A DNA stretch of 64,000 nucleotides from Pseudorhodoferax sp. Leaf265. GTDB lineage: Bacteria; Pseudomonadota; Gammaproteobacteria; Burkholderiales; Burkholderiaceae_C. The stretch covers positions 1-64,000 of the forward strand of contig NZ_LMMT01000011.1 in assembly GCF_001422365.1 (NCBI RefSeq). The letters run 5' to 3'. Below are positions 47,653 through 55,267 of the stretch, piece by piece (positions within the stretch are counted from its first letter, which is position 1; every line of letters begins with the position of its first letter). The translations under genes were made by a program, and so were the position numbers. Below the pieces are notes generated by a model. It had not been told where the DNA came from, searched no databases, and was given only the letters and a program-made list of their open reading frames with translations.

Positions 47653-48021
47653 ATGAAATCGTCTGAATACAACTTTGACGAAGACCTTCTGGCTTTTTTT
47701 GGGATTAAGTCAAGCAGCCAGGACATGACGGCATCGGAAGCGCGTTCTAGGGTATACCCGCGACGAGTTGGAACCGATGCGCATGAGGAGCCGCCAGCCG
47801 CGTCCGGCCTATCCGCGCCGATCGGCTGGCAGCGTCCACTCGAACACGTGTTCCTTGTCATGCAATCGCCTGCTGCCGAAAGCGACGACGACACGCCGTT
47901 GCATGACAGCGAACGCGCGTCCGAGTTGACGCCACCGGTGCCACAGATTCCCAAGTGGTTTCCTGCGAGTGACTACCGTGGTGCCGTGCCGCCACGCAGC
48001 GGTGATCGCGCCTCGCGCTAA
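47653..48021 (+). CDS. Small acidic hypothetical protein
   Basis: A 122-aa protein with AAGGAG 13 bases before the ATG. The N-terminus (SSEYNFDEDLLAFFGIKSSS) looks structured; the rest is Pro/Glu/Asp-rich and probably disordered. A terminator hairpin follows the stop closely, supporting a real transcription unit. No family is recognised. It lies between the AT-rich region and the transposition genes. Confidence 0.5.
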   Translation: MKSSEYNFDEDLLAFFGIKSSSQDMTASEARSRVYPRRVGTDAHEEPPAASGLSAPIGWQRPLEHVFLVMQSPAAESDDDTPLHDSERASELTPPVPQIPKWFPASDYRGAVPPRSGDRASR

Positions 48022-48038
48022 CTTGCGTTAGTGCCCGA

Positions 48039-48075
48039 AACGCTTCCGTCCGGAAGCGTTCTTCCCCTCGTTTTG
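48039..48075 (+). terminator. Hairpin terminator after the 47653 gene
   Basis: Perfect inverted repeat AACGCTTCC/GGAAGCGTT with a 4-nt loop, followed by a T/C-rich tail ending in TTTT. It starts 17 bp after the stop codon. Confidence 0.65.
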
Positions 48076-48364
48076 AGTAACAAGGCAGCTCGCTGCCAGG
48101 GGTTCTATTTTTCAAATTTTTGTTTGCGTCATGCGCAGGGGGTAGTGCTTTGCAAAAACGATCGACCTTGAACCAAAACCGCGGCGCGCGCTCCGCACCA
48201 CGCGACCAAAACGGCAAGCTGCGCTTCTTCTCCTCGGTGCCGACTCGTAGGTTCACCGATCCGGCCAGCGTTGCCTTCGAGAACGGCGCGTGGCCGCGAG
48301 AAGAGTGCACCAAAGAAATTAGTCTGATTGTCCAGTGATTATCTTTTTAAAGGGAGTTATCAAA

Positions 48365-48544
48365 TTGAAAGCAATATCCAATAAGTCTTTTGGACCGAAA
48401 AACCCGGACTCGGCGGAACGAGCGAAACGCGTGATTCGAGCACGCCGGTTCGTCAAGGTGCGGACCCGGTTTCCGCACCCTTACTTCGGTTTGCGTATTC
48501 ATGAAGAGACTGGCGCCATTGAGTCGTTGTCGTCCCCCCTTTAA
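48365..48544 (+). CDS. Small basic protein upstream of tnsAB
   Basis: A 59-aa frame starting at TTG 48365, with AAAGGGAG about 9 bases upstream. It is Arg/Lys-rich (SAERAKRVIRARRFVKVRTR) and ends 25 bp before the preferred tnsAB start. It could be a small DNA-binding regulator of the transposition operon or a leader ORF. The call rests on spacing and RBS only. Confidence 0.4.
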   Translation: MKAISNKSFGPKNPDSAERAKRVIRARRFVKVRTRFPHPYFGLRIHEETGAIESLSSPL

Positions 48545-48569
48545 TCCCTCGCCAGAAAGGAAGCAACCT

Positions 48570-51410
48570 TTGAAGAAATCCGAAAAACACGAGTGGGCGC
48601 TCGTTACCAAACCTTGGCACCCCGAACGCAAATGCGTGGACGAGTGCCAAGCCGCCTTTTCAGAAATGCGCTTGTCCGGAGAAGGTCGCGCGTACGTGAA
48701 GCCGTCTTTCGACTCTGGACCCGGCAGAAAGGTGCAATCGAATCGCGGGAACGTCTTGACTCGCTATACGAGCAAGAAGATGTCGACGCAGCTGATGCTC
48801 GAAAGCCGTCACAACGAACTTCCGCTGGCGGTACTTAGCGAAGCGGATCCCGACGTGTTGGCGTACTTCGCGCAGCCTCAAACGTTGCGGCTTTCGATTC
48901 GCGACAGCTCGGGCCGCGTGAAGTCCACGCAGAACTACACGCCTGATCTGCTGGCCATCAAGAAAAAGCGCGTGATCGTCTACGAGGCGCGTGACCTGGT
49001 CGCTCTCGCGGAGGCAAGCGCAAAAAACAGTTTTCAGTTTTACCTCGAAGACGGGCGGTGGCATTACCGCGCAGCCGAAGAAGCGTTCGCCGCTATGGGG
49101 ATCGAACACGTCATCGTCGCGAGCAACCAGATCCCGGCGGCGGTCGTCCGAAACTTGCAGTTTCTCGAGAACTTCACCAGCGAGGACTGCCCGGAGCTGG
49201 ATCCCGAAGTGGGAGAAAACATCGCCGCGCTGGTCCTCCAACATCGGACCATCGAGTTCGACAAGCTGCTCGCGGCGGGCTTTTCTTCGGACGACGTCTT
49301 CAAAGCGATCGTTGGTAAGTACGTCTACGTCGATTTGACGACCCAGCTCGTCGACCAGACCCGCGATCTCGTGGTCTTTTCGGATCGGCCGACCTACGAG
49401 GCGCACCGCCGCATCGAGGTCGCCGATCTTGAAAAGCCTCTTCCAGTTCCTGGTCGAGCATGGATCAGAGCTGGAGGGCAACTCACCTTCGACGGCGTGG
49501 ACTACACCGTCGTGCTCGTCGGCGAACGCGACGTCGTGATGCGGCAAAACGGACAAGCCGAAACGACGACGATGCCACTCGAGGCGCTCAAGTTGCTTTT
49601 CGAAGCCGGGAAGGTTCAGACCGACGCGTTGACCGCAAAGTCCGACGTCAAGCAACTGGCCGACTATTCCCAGGACGAGATCGACCGCGCACTGGACCGC
49701 CTGAAAGCGCTCGACGATCCAGAGAACTCCGCTTACTCGCCAAGGCAGCTCGCGCACTTTCGGACGTTGATCGCCCATGCCGACAACCAGTTGGACGCCC
49801 TGATCGCACTGATCGACAAGTGCTCGCAGCGGGGCAATTTCACGCCGCGGCACTCCGAGCGTTCGGTTGAGCTGATGCACGAAGCGATCGACGACTTCTA
49901 CAACGACAAAACGAAACCGACCAAAAAGGCAGCGTTTCTTGTTTACCTCGCCAAGTGCGACGACGCGATGAACGCGGGCGAGCCCGCTTTCACGACGATC
50001 TCGTACAAGAGGTTTTGCGAAGTCTGCACCGAGCGCGAGGACGTCGTAGCCCGAGAGGGCAAAAAGGCCGGGTACCAGGCCAGCCGGATCGTGGGGTCGC
50101 TCGACAACAGTGCGCCGGTTCACGGCGTCCGACCGTTCGAGGTCGTCCACATCGATCACACGATCGCCACCCTTGCGACGGTCAGCCCGAACGGGGTGTC
50201 GCTCGGCAAGCCCACGTTGACCATCGCGATCGACGCGTGCACGACGCAGGTTCGCGGCGTGATTTCGTCGTACGACCCACCGTCGGCGAAGACCGTGTTG
50301 CTGATCCTGCGGGACATCATCCGTCGCTATGGCCGGGTCATGCGCGTCTTGGTCTTGGACAACGGCAAAGAGTTTCACTCCTTCGAGCTGACCTTCTTTT
50401 GCAAGCTCTTCGGCATCGAAATCCGATACCGCTCCCCCGGTCAGCCGCGCGGCGGTTCGCTCGTCGAGCGCGCGTTCGGCGCGATCGAAACCGAGCTGAT
50501 CGCTCAGCTTGAGGGCAACACGCGGCAGATGCGAGACCCGCGCCTCGTGACGAAGGAAGTCAACCCGTTCAACAACCCTGTCTGGACCCTGCCTGCGTTC
50601 CACCGCGCCACCGAGCACTTCCTGTTCGTCGTGAAGCCGAACCAGGTTGCCCCTGCTCTCGGCATGGCCCCTCTTCAGTACGAAGAGGAGATGCTCAAGC
50701 GGACCGGCGAACGCGTGCACATGTTCGTGAAGTTCGACGAGAACGTGATGCTGTTGACCAGCCCGCACGCGTCGCGTCGGATGCACGTCGTGTGCCCGCG
50801 TCGCGGTGTCTGGTGCAACGGCCTTTGGTACCAGCACCCGGAGTTCAAAAAGCTGAAGCGCAAATCGAAAGCAGAAGTTCGCGTCGAGCCCTGGCTTCAT
50901 CGTCTGATCTACGTCCACATCAACGGTCGATGGGTTGGAGCCACGGCTTGCAACGCCCGCTGGCTTGGCAACAAGACCCGGCGTGAAGTCGAAATCGCGT
51001 TGCGCGAGGAGCGCAAAAAGGCGGGGACCACCGCGAACGCCGACTCGCTGACGTTGCGCCGTGCGAAGGCGTTGGTGGAAGTAATCGAGCCTTCGAACTT
51101 CGATCCGCGCTTGCGCATTCAGCAACTCGAGATGCAGCACCTGTTCGGCGCGATGGGCATGACCGTCGCGATGCCTCAAGCGGCACCCGACACGATCGAC
51201 GTCGTGACTGCTGAGGTTCCCACGTCCAGTGGCACAGCGACAACGGTCGAGCCTGCAGAACCGCAACCGCAAGCGCCGCCCGTGGCGCTTGCGCTGCCAG
51301 CCGCCACGGCAACCGTGCGTCCGGCAACGCCCGTACTTGATTCCGCGGCGTCTCCAACGTTTGGCAAGGACGACGAGTTCGCCGCGCTTGACATCCCTGG
51401 TTTCCACTAA
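48570..51410 (+). CDS. tnsAB: TnsA-TnsB fusion transposase
   Basis: A protein of 946 aa if started at TTG 48570, which has AGAAAGGAAG upstream; an in-frame ATG at 48501 is the alternative. Residues ~60-210 match the TnsA endonuclease fold, which makes the 5' cuts: ESRHNELPLAVLSEADPDV, then QNYTPDLLAIKKKRVIVYEARD with the Asp and Lys/Glu of a restriction-type site. Residues ~230-860 are TnsB, with helical DNA-binding parts and an RNase H-fold DDE core: VVHIDHT (D1), VLVLDNGKEFHS (D2) and GGSLVERAFGAIE (E). A Pro/Ala-rich tail ends in a short acidic peptide that probably contacts TnsC. Fused TnsAB occurs in several Tn7-like families, including some CRISPR-associated ones. Confidence 0.92.
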   Translation: MKKSEKHEWALVTKPWHPERKCVDECQAAFSEMRLSGEGRAYVKPSFDSGPGRKVQSNRGNVLTRYTSKKMSTQLMLESRHNELPLAVLSEADPDVLAYFAQPQTLRLSIRDSSGRVKSTQNYTPDLLAIKKKRVIVYEARDLVALAEASAKNSFQFYLEDGRWHYRAAEEAFAAMGIEHVIVASNQIPAAVVRNLQFLENFTSEDCPELDPEVGENIAALVLQHRTIEFDKLLAAGFSSDDVFKAIVGKYVYVDLTTQLVDQTRDLVVFSDRPTYEAHRRIEVADLEKPLPVPGRAWIRAGGQLTFDGVDYTVVLVGERDVVMRQNGQAETTTMPLEALKLLFEAGKVQTDALTAKSDVKQLADYSQDEIDRALDRLKALDDPENSAYSPRQLAHFRTLIAHADNQLDALIALIDKCSQRGNFTPRHSERSVELMHEAIDDFYNDKTKPTKKAAFLVYLAKCDDAMNAGEPAFTTISYKRFCEVCTEREDVVAREGKKAGYQASRIVGSLDNSAPVHGVRPFEVVHIDHTIATLATVSPNGVSLGKPTLTIAIDACTTQVRGVISSYDPPSAKTVLLILRDIIRRYGRVMRVLVLDNGKEFHSFELTFFCKLFGIEIRYRSPGQPRGGSLVERAFGAIETELIAQLEGNTRQMRDPRLVTKEVNPFNNPVWTLPAFHRATEHFLFVVKPNQVAPALGMAPLQYEEEMLKRTGERVHMFVKFDENVMLLTSPHASRRMHVVCPRRGVWCNGLWYQHPEFKKLKRKSKAEVRVEPWLHRLIYVHINGRWVGATACNARWLGNKTRREVEIALREERKKAGTTANADSLTLRRAKALVEVIEPSNFDPRLRIQQLEMQHLFGAMGMTVAMPQAAPDTIDVVTAEVPTSSGTATTVEPAEPQPQAPPVALALPAATATVRPATPVLDSAASPTFGKDDEFAALDIPGFH

Positions 51411-51427
51411 GCAAAGGACCTCCTCGT

Positions 51428-52573
51428 ATGAAAAAAGCAGATTTGGACAACATCCAGCACACCGTCTTCAACGAAGCGGTTTCGGAAACGGCGCTCGACA
51501 TCGATGCTCAGATCGTCGGGCTTACTCGGGAAGCGGCGCTGCAGTTGCCAGTGGCGATGCGTTTGCGCTGGTTCTACTTGCGGCAGATCAAGCATGCGAA
51601 GTTGCTTCAGGTCTATCGAGACTTGAGCGAGCTGCTGGAGCCCACCAACGACGTCACCATCCTTAGTTTGGTTGGCATGACCGGCATTGGCAAAACCACG
51701 CTTGCCCAGCAGATCGTTCCTCGGCTGATCGAGCGCTACGGCGACGTGCCGGACAACGAGATTCCGGTCATCTACGTCAAGGTACCGGCCAACGGCGATC
51801 GGGCCACTTCATGGAAGGCGCTTTACCAGCGCATGTTCACGGGGGCACGTGAGATTCTGGGCAACAAGCGCATCGTTCTCGACAAAGAAACCGAGAAGCA
51901 GCTTCGCTACACGACCAACAAACGTGCCTCACTCACCAACCTGAGGGAAGTGCTCGAGCCTCTGTTCGAAAATCGAAAGGTCCGTGTGCTGATCCTGGAT
52001 GAAGCGGCACATCTCGCCCGATTCCAGGACTACGCAGCCACCATGGACACGCTCAAGAGCCTCTCGGACATCGGCAACATCAAAATTTTGCTGATCGGAA
52101 GCTACGACATCGTGGAACTTGTGTCGGACTACGGCCAAGTCACACGCCGCGGCGAGGTCGTGCACTACCGCAGGTACGCCGTCGCCCCCAAACCCGACGA
52201 GGGGAAAGAGGGCACAGTCGACCAGCGGCAGTTTCAAGACGTTCTCGCTGCGTTCGAAGCCGTTTGGCCTAGCCACAACGTGCCGAATCTCCAAGCGTTG
52301 TGGCACGAGTGGATGCATCAATGCCTGGGTTCCGTCGGATTGCTCAAGCTTTCGCTGCTGCGTCTCGCGGCGCTCCAGCTTCACGCTAAGGGCGAGCAGT
52401 TGAACGTCGGGATGCTCAAAAAGATCTTCAAGACGCCGAAGGCGTTGCAACAGCTGGAGCGTGAAGCGGCCGAGGGCGAAAACGAGTTGGTTGGGCGTTG
52501 CTACGGAGACTGCGGATTCGATGCAGAGAAGCTCGCGTTCCTGCACCAGATGATGAACCAGAAGGGGGCCTAA
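51428..52573 (+). CDS. tnsC: TnsC/TniB AAA+ ATPase
   Basis: A 381-aa AAA+ regulator that links target selection to the transposase. Walker A is LVGMTGIGKTTLAQQ (residues ~75-90) and Walker B is VLILDEAAHLARF (~185-197). Sensor 1 is probably in IKILLIGSYD. It begins 17 bp after tnsAB with AAAGGACCTCCT upstream and ends 1 bp before tniQ. It should form filaments on target DNA after TniQ marks the site. Confidence 0.92.
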   Translation: MKKADLDNIQHTVFNEAVSETALDIDAQIVGLTREAALQLPVAMRLRWFYLRQIKHAKLLQVYRDLSELLEPTNDVTILSLVGMTGIGKTTLAQQIVPRLIERYGDVPDNEIPVIYVKVPANGDRATSWKALYQRMFTGAREILGNKRIVLDKETEKQLRYTTNKRASLTNLREVLEPLFENRKVRVLILDEAAHLARFQDYAATMDTLKSLSDIGNIKILLIGSYDIVELVSDYGQVTRRGEVVHYRRYAVAPKPDEGKEGTVDQRQFQDVLAAFEAVWPSHNVPNLQALWHEWMHQCLGSVGLLKLSLLRLAALQLHAKGEQLNVGMLKKIFKTPKALQQLEREAAEGENELVGRCYGDCGFDAEKLAFLHQMMNQKGA

Positions 52574-52574
52574 G

Positions 52575-54026
52575 ATGCTGTCGCTTGAAAGTCGAAAAAT
52601 CACGCCGCTGTACGGCCTGGCGCTTCGGCGCACCGAAGCCGGCGATCCGGAATCCATCTACAGCTACGTGCTACGGCTCGCCTTCGAGCACCGTGTGATT
52701 CCGCTCGCGCTCGCACGGACTGGGCTGATTGCCCCCCAAAATAATCTCAGGGGCGAGCTGTTCATGTGCCGGGACGGGGCGGCTTTGCTCGGCGGCTCTG
52801 ACTTCGCCATGGCAACGTGCCAGAGCCTTTCGGAGGCAACCGGGGTGAAGGACTTGCATGGCGGGACCCTTCTCCCGCTCCGTAGCATCGCGGCCAGCCA
52901 ACAACTGCTCTCCAGGGTTGATCGGGTTTGTCTATCCTGCATCCGCGAGGATGTCTGTGCCAACCGCAAGACGTTCGGTCGGTTGCTCTGGCGGCTGCAC
53001 TGCGTGTCGTGCTGCCCAGTGCATCGCGAGCAACTCGTCGAAGTCTCGACGTGCCCGGTGGCCGAACCGGCGCCGGGCAAGCCCGTCCAGATCTACGGCG
53101 TCTGCCAACGCTGCGCGTCCGTAGGGTACGAGTGCCGCCCCCCGGCGGAATCCGCTTCGGCGGAAGATGTCGACACGTCAGCGTTTTGTCGGGACCTCCT
53201 CGCCGTGGCGGCCGATCTGCCACCGGATTACGCTGCCACCGCGAAACGTTCGCTGAAGGAGTTCTCGCGCAACTTCGTAGGCGGGTGCGCCGCGATCGCC
53301 ACGGGCGCGGCGATCAACAAGTCGCTGTTGTCCCGGTTTTTGAACGAACCGCAGGCCCGACTGCAGCTGTCGTCTCTTGTCAACGTGGCGAAAGTTTTGA
53401 ACATCGGCGCCGTGGACCTCGTGCGCGGCAACTTCGCACAGGCATCCACCGCGCCTTCGTTGCACGTCGATCGCGAGAAGTGTCCCAAGCGAAAAATCGA
53501 CCACGCCGAGCTGCGCGCCGCGCTTTCTCACGCGCTGAGTGACGACTCCTTGACGATCGCAAAGCTTTCCAAGTCGCTCGATGTGGATCGCAAGCTGCTG
53601 AGACTCGCAAATCCCGACGCCTACGCCCTGATCGTCCAACGAAATCTAGAGCGGCTGGATGTCACACGAGAAGAAGACTGGAACTCAGCACTTAGGCGGG
53701 CAGCTGCGATGCTGCGAAGACTTCGTGAAATGGGGCTCAAGCCCAACCTGAGGAACGCTAGCGTTCTCGACTCTGAGACTTGGCAACCCAGCAATCAGCA
53801 TTCCAAACTACTGCTGGCGCTGGCCAGCCCCGCGCACAAGGGAGTAGCAACGTACTGGGGTTTTCCGGCGAGACTCTTCGCAAGAATACGGCATTTGGTC
53901 CAGCACGACGCGCTTCGAACCGACGGGCAGGAACTTACGATCCGGCACATTCTGGGCGGACCGCCTCGATGGCGGCATAACACGCGCCGAAACGAGGAGG
54001 AGGCCCCGGCGCCACAGAGCGCCTGA
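52575..54026 (+). CDS. tniQ: TniQ/TnsD-type target selector
   Basis: A 483-aa protein. The TniQ domain at the N-terminus includes two zinc-binding clusters (CLSCIREDVC and LHCVSCCPVHREQL) and a third pair CQRCASVGYEC. The C-terminal half is helical with a helix-turn-helix-like stretch (AINKSLLSRFLNEP) and other DNA-binding-looking segments. The length is close to TnsD (about 500 aa) rather than to the short TniQ of CRISPR-linked elements, so it probably recognises a fixed attachment sequence itself. Its position next to tRNA-Pro suggests that gene as the target. It begins 1 bp after tnsC. Confidence 0.85.
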   Translation: MLSLESRKITPLYGLALRRTEAGDPESIYSYVLRLAFEHRVIPLALARTGLIAPQNNLRGELFMCRDGAALLGGSDFAMATCQSLSEATGVKDLHGGTLLPLRSIAASQQLLSRVDRVCLSCIREDVCANRKTFGRLLWRLHCVSCCPVHREQLVEVSTCPVAEPAPGKPVQIYGVCQRCASVGYECRPPAESASAEDVDTSAFCRDLLAVAADLPPDYAATAKRSLKEFSRNFVGGCAAIATGAAINKSLLSRFLNEPQARLQLSSLVNVAKVLNIGAVDLVRGNFAQASTAPSLHVDREKCPKRKIDHAELRAALSHALSDDSLTIAKLSKSLDVDRKLLRLANPDAYALIVQRNLERLDVTREEDWNSALRRAAAMLRRLREMGLKPNLRNASVLDSETWQPSNQHSKLLLALASPAHKGVATYWGFPARLFARIRHLVQHDALRTDGQELTIRHILGGPPRWRHNTRRNEEEAPAPQSA

Positions 54027-54028
54027 CC

Positions 54029-54058
54029 AAAAAAAAGAGGCCTCATGCCTCTTTTTTT
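54029..54058 (+). terminator. Bidirectional-looking terminator after tniQ
   Basis: A-tract, GAGGC/GCCTC stem with a 5-nt loop, then seven or more T. It starts right after the tniQ stop and could also stop transcripts coming from the tRNA side. Confidence 0.85.
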
Positions 54059-54059
54059 A

Positions 54060-54226
54060 TTTCAGGGGTCGCCGCAGCTGCGACCCCTGCCCAACGGGCG
54101 ATTGCGCTGTCTTCCGCTTTCGGATGAACGACAACACCGCTCAACTTGAAATGAACGTAAAAGCCGGTGGAACACCGCTTTGTGGTTCACTTTTCAGTCC
54201 TAACCCGTTGATCTGCTTCTTATTTT
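54060..54226. other. Likely tRNA-proximal transposon end region
   Basis: About 170 bp with no gene. It holds a perfect hairpin GGGGTCGC/GCGACCCC (54065-54087). Two TnsB-site-like segments share ATGAACG (near 54124 and 54151), and the 9-mer AACACCGCT occurs twice, 38 bp apart (54133-54141 and 54171-54179). The ACA within it fits the 3' end of a Tn7-like element (5'-TGT...ACA-3'), followed by a possible 5-bp duplication CCGCT. The precise junction is unproven. Confidence 0.45.
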
Positions 54227-54303
54227 TGGTCGGTGTGAAAGGATTCGAACCTTCGACCCCTTGCACCCCATGCAAGTGCGCTACCAGGCTGCGCCACACA
54301 CCG
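54227..54303 (-). tRNA. tRNA-Pro (anticodon GGG)
   Basis: 77 nt including an encoded CCA. The acceptor stem pairs CGGTGTG with CACACCG, the anticodon stem pairs CTTGC with GCAAG around a loop ATGGGGT (anticodon GGG), and the T arm has GGTTCGAATCC. The 3' end faces the Tn7-like element, so this gene is the probable attachment landmark. Confidence 0.95.
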
Positions 54304-54327
54304 AAGCCCACGAGTATAGCGGAGTAT

Positions 54328-54786
54328 TCAGGGGATATCGGCGAGCAGTGAGCGAATTTCAAAAAGTTCGCGCCGCACCTGCGCCAGGCGCACTGCCGCA
54401 CCGACATCGTCATCGCCGATCAGCAGATGATCGAATGCCTTGAGGTCGGCCTCCTCAGCTGCAAACGTGTCCACATCCTGCGCGTCAGCAACATCGAGAT
54501 CGACGCCTGCGAGCCCATCGTGCGGAGGCCGCCCATGCTCCTGCAGCTTGTTGCGCGCACCGCTGATCGTGAACCCCTGGTCATAGAGAAGGTCGCGGAT
54601 GCGCCGGATCATCAGCACCTCATGGTGCTGGTAGTAACGGCGGTTTCCGCGCCGCTTCATGGGCCGCAGCTGGGTGAACTCCTGCTCCCAATAGCGCAGC
54701 ACATGCGGCTTGACGCCGCACAGGTCGCCAACCTCACCGATGGTGAAGTAGCGTTTGGCGGGAATCGAAGGGAGGGTGTTGCCCAT
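54328..54786 (-). CDS. MerR-family transcriptional regulator of the ihfA locus
   Basis: A 152-aa protein. The ATG at 54786 is preferred over a TTG ten codons upstream. The N-terminal MerR winged-helix is clear (YFTIGEVGDLCGVKPHVLRY, WEQEFTQLRPMKRRGNRRYY). It is followed by a short dimerisation part and a variable acidic tail. This gene conventionally follows ihfA in beta- and gammaproteobacteria, 108 bp downstream here. Its effector and targets are not evident. Confidence 0.88.
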   Translation of the reverse strand: MGNTLPSIPAKRYFTIGEVGDLCGVKPHVLRYWEQEFTQLRPMKRRGNRRYYQHHEVLMIRRIRDLLYDQGFTISGARNKLQEHGRPPHDGLAGVDLDVADAQDVDTFAAEEADLKAFDHLLIGDDDVGAAVRLAQVRRELFEIRSLLADIP

Positions 54787-54894
54787 GAGAAGGGGACGGC
54801 TGCGCGAGGGCCGCAAAGGTTACCCCAACGGCCGGCATGCGCCAAGCAACCAGAACGCGCCAGGACTGTGGGCCAGGCCGGGCACGCCAAGGTC

Positions 54895-55257
54895 TCAACC
54901 CTGGATCTGGTCCTTGAGCTTGTGGCTGGCGTGGAACGTCACAACGCGGCGCGCCTTGATCGGAATGGCCTCGCCGGTACGCGGGTTGCGACCTGGCCGC
55001 GGCGCCTTCACACGGATCTGGAAGTTGCCGAAGCTGGAGATCTTCACGTCGGTGCCGTTCACGAGACTGGTGGTGACCAGATCGAAGAAGGCATCGATCA
55101 TGTCCTTGGACTCGCGCTTGTTCAGGCCGATCTGCTCGAACAGCAGTTCGGCCAGTTGCGCCTTCGTCAACGCAGGCGTCTCCAGGCTTTCTACGGAAAT
55201 CTTCACCGCATCTCTCCGCTCGTCGTCCATGTCGTCGAAATCAACCTGCGCCTGCAT
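54895..55257 (-). CDS. ihfA: Integration host factor subunit alpha
   Basis: A 120-aa DNA-bending protein. The start at 55257 is set by AGGAGG 8 bases upstream. It has the HU/IHF fold: LTKAQLAELLFEQIGLNKRE helices and the beta arm with RNPRTGEAIPIKARRVVTF. It has an extra N-terminal extension of about 15 residues compared with E. coli IHF-alpha, as in other betaproteobacteria. It begins 10 bp after pheT, so it is co-transcribed. Confidence 0.97.
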   Translation of the reverse strand: MQAQVDFDDMDDERRDAVKISVESLETPALTKAQLAELLFEQIGLNKRESKDMIDAFFDLVTTSLVNGTDVKISSFGNFQIRVKAPRPGRNPRTGEAIPIKARRVVTFHASHKLKDQIQG

Positions 55258-55267
55258 GCGAACCTCC

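Larger units (their letters stand above)
48365..54180 (+). mobile_element. Tn7-like transposition module (core genes and right-end region)
   Basis: TnsA-TnsB fusion, TnsC and TniQ/TnsD-type genes in one operon, ending in a terminator about 170 bp from the 3' end of tRNA-Pro. Beyond the tRNA gene lies intact core DNA, so this edge must be the tRNA-proximal end of the element and the cargo must lie to the left. The exact right end (within 54060-54226) and the left end are not resolved. Module boundaries given here are approximate. No cas genes or CRISPR array are present in the window. Confidence 0.75.

Noticed and set aside
47454-47666. 70-aa plus-strand frame before the 47653 gene
   Set aside because: There is no Shine-Dalgarno, it overlaps the start of the better-supported 47653 gene, and the product is not recognisable.
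48660-51407. 915-aa minus-strand frame opposite tnsAB
   Set aside because: It is antisense to a gene with clear TnsA and DDE motifs; the translation has no recognisable domain.
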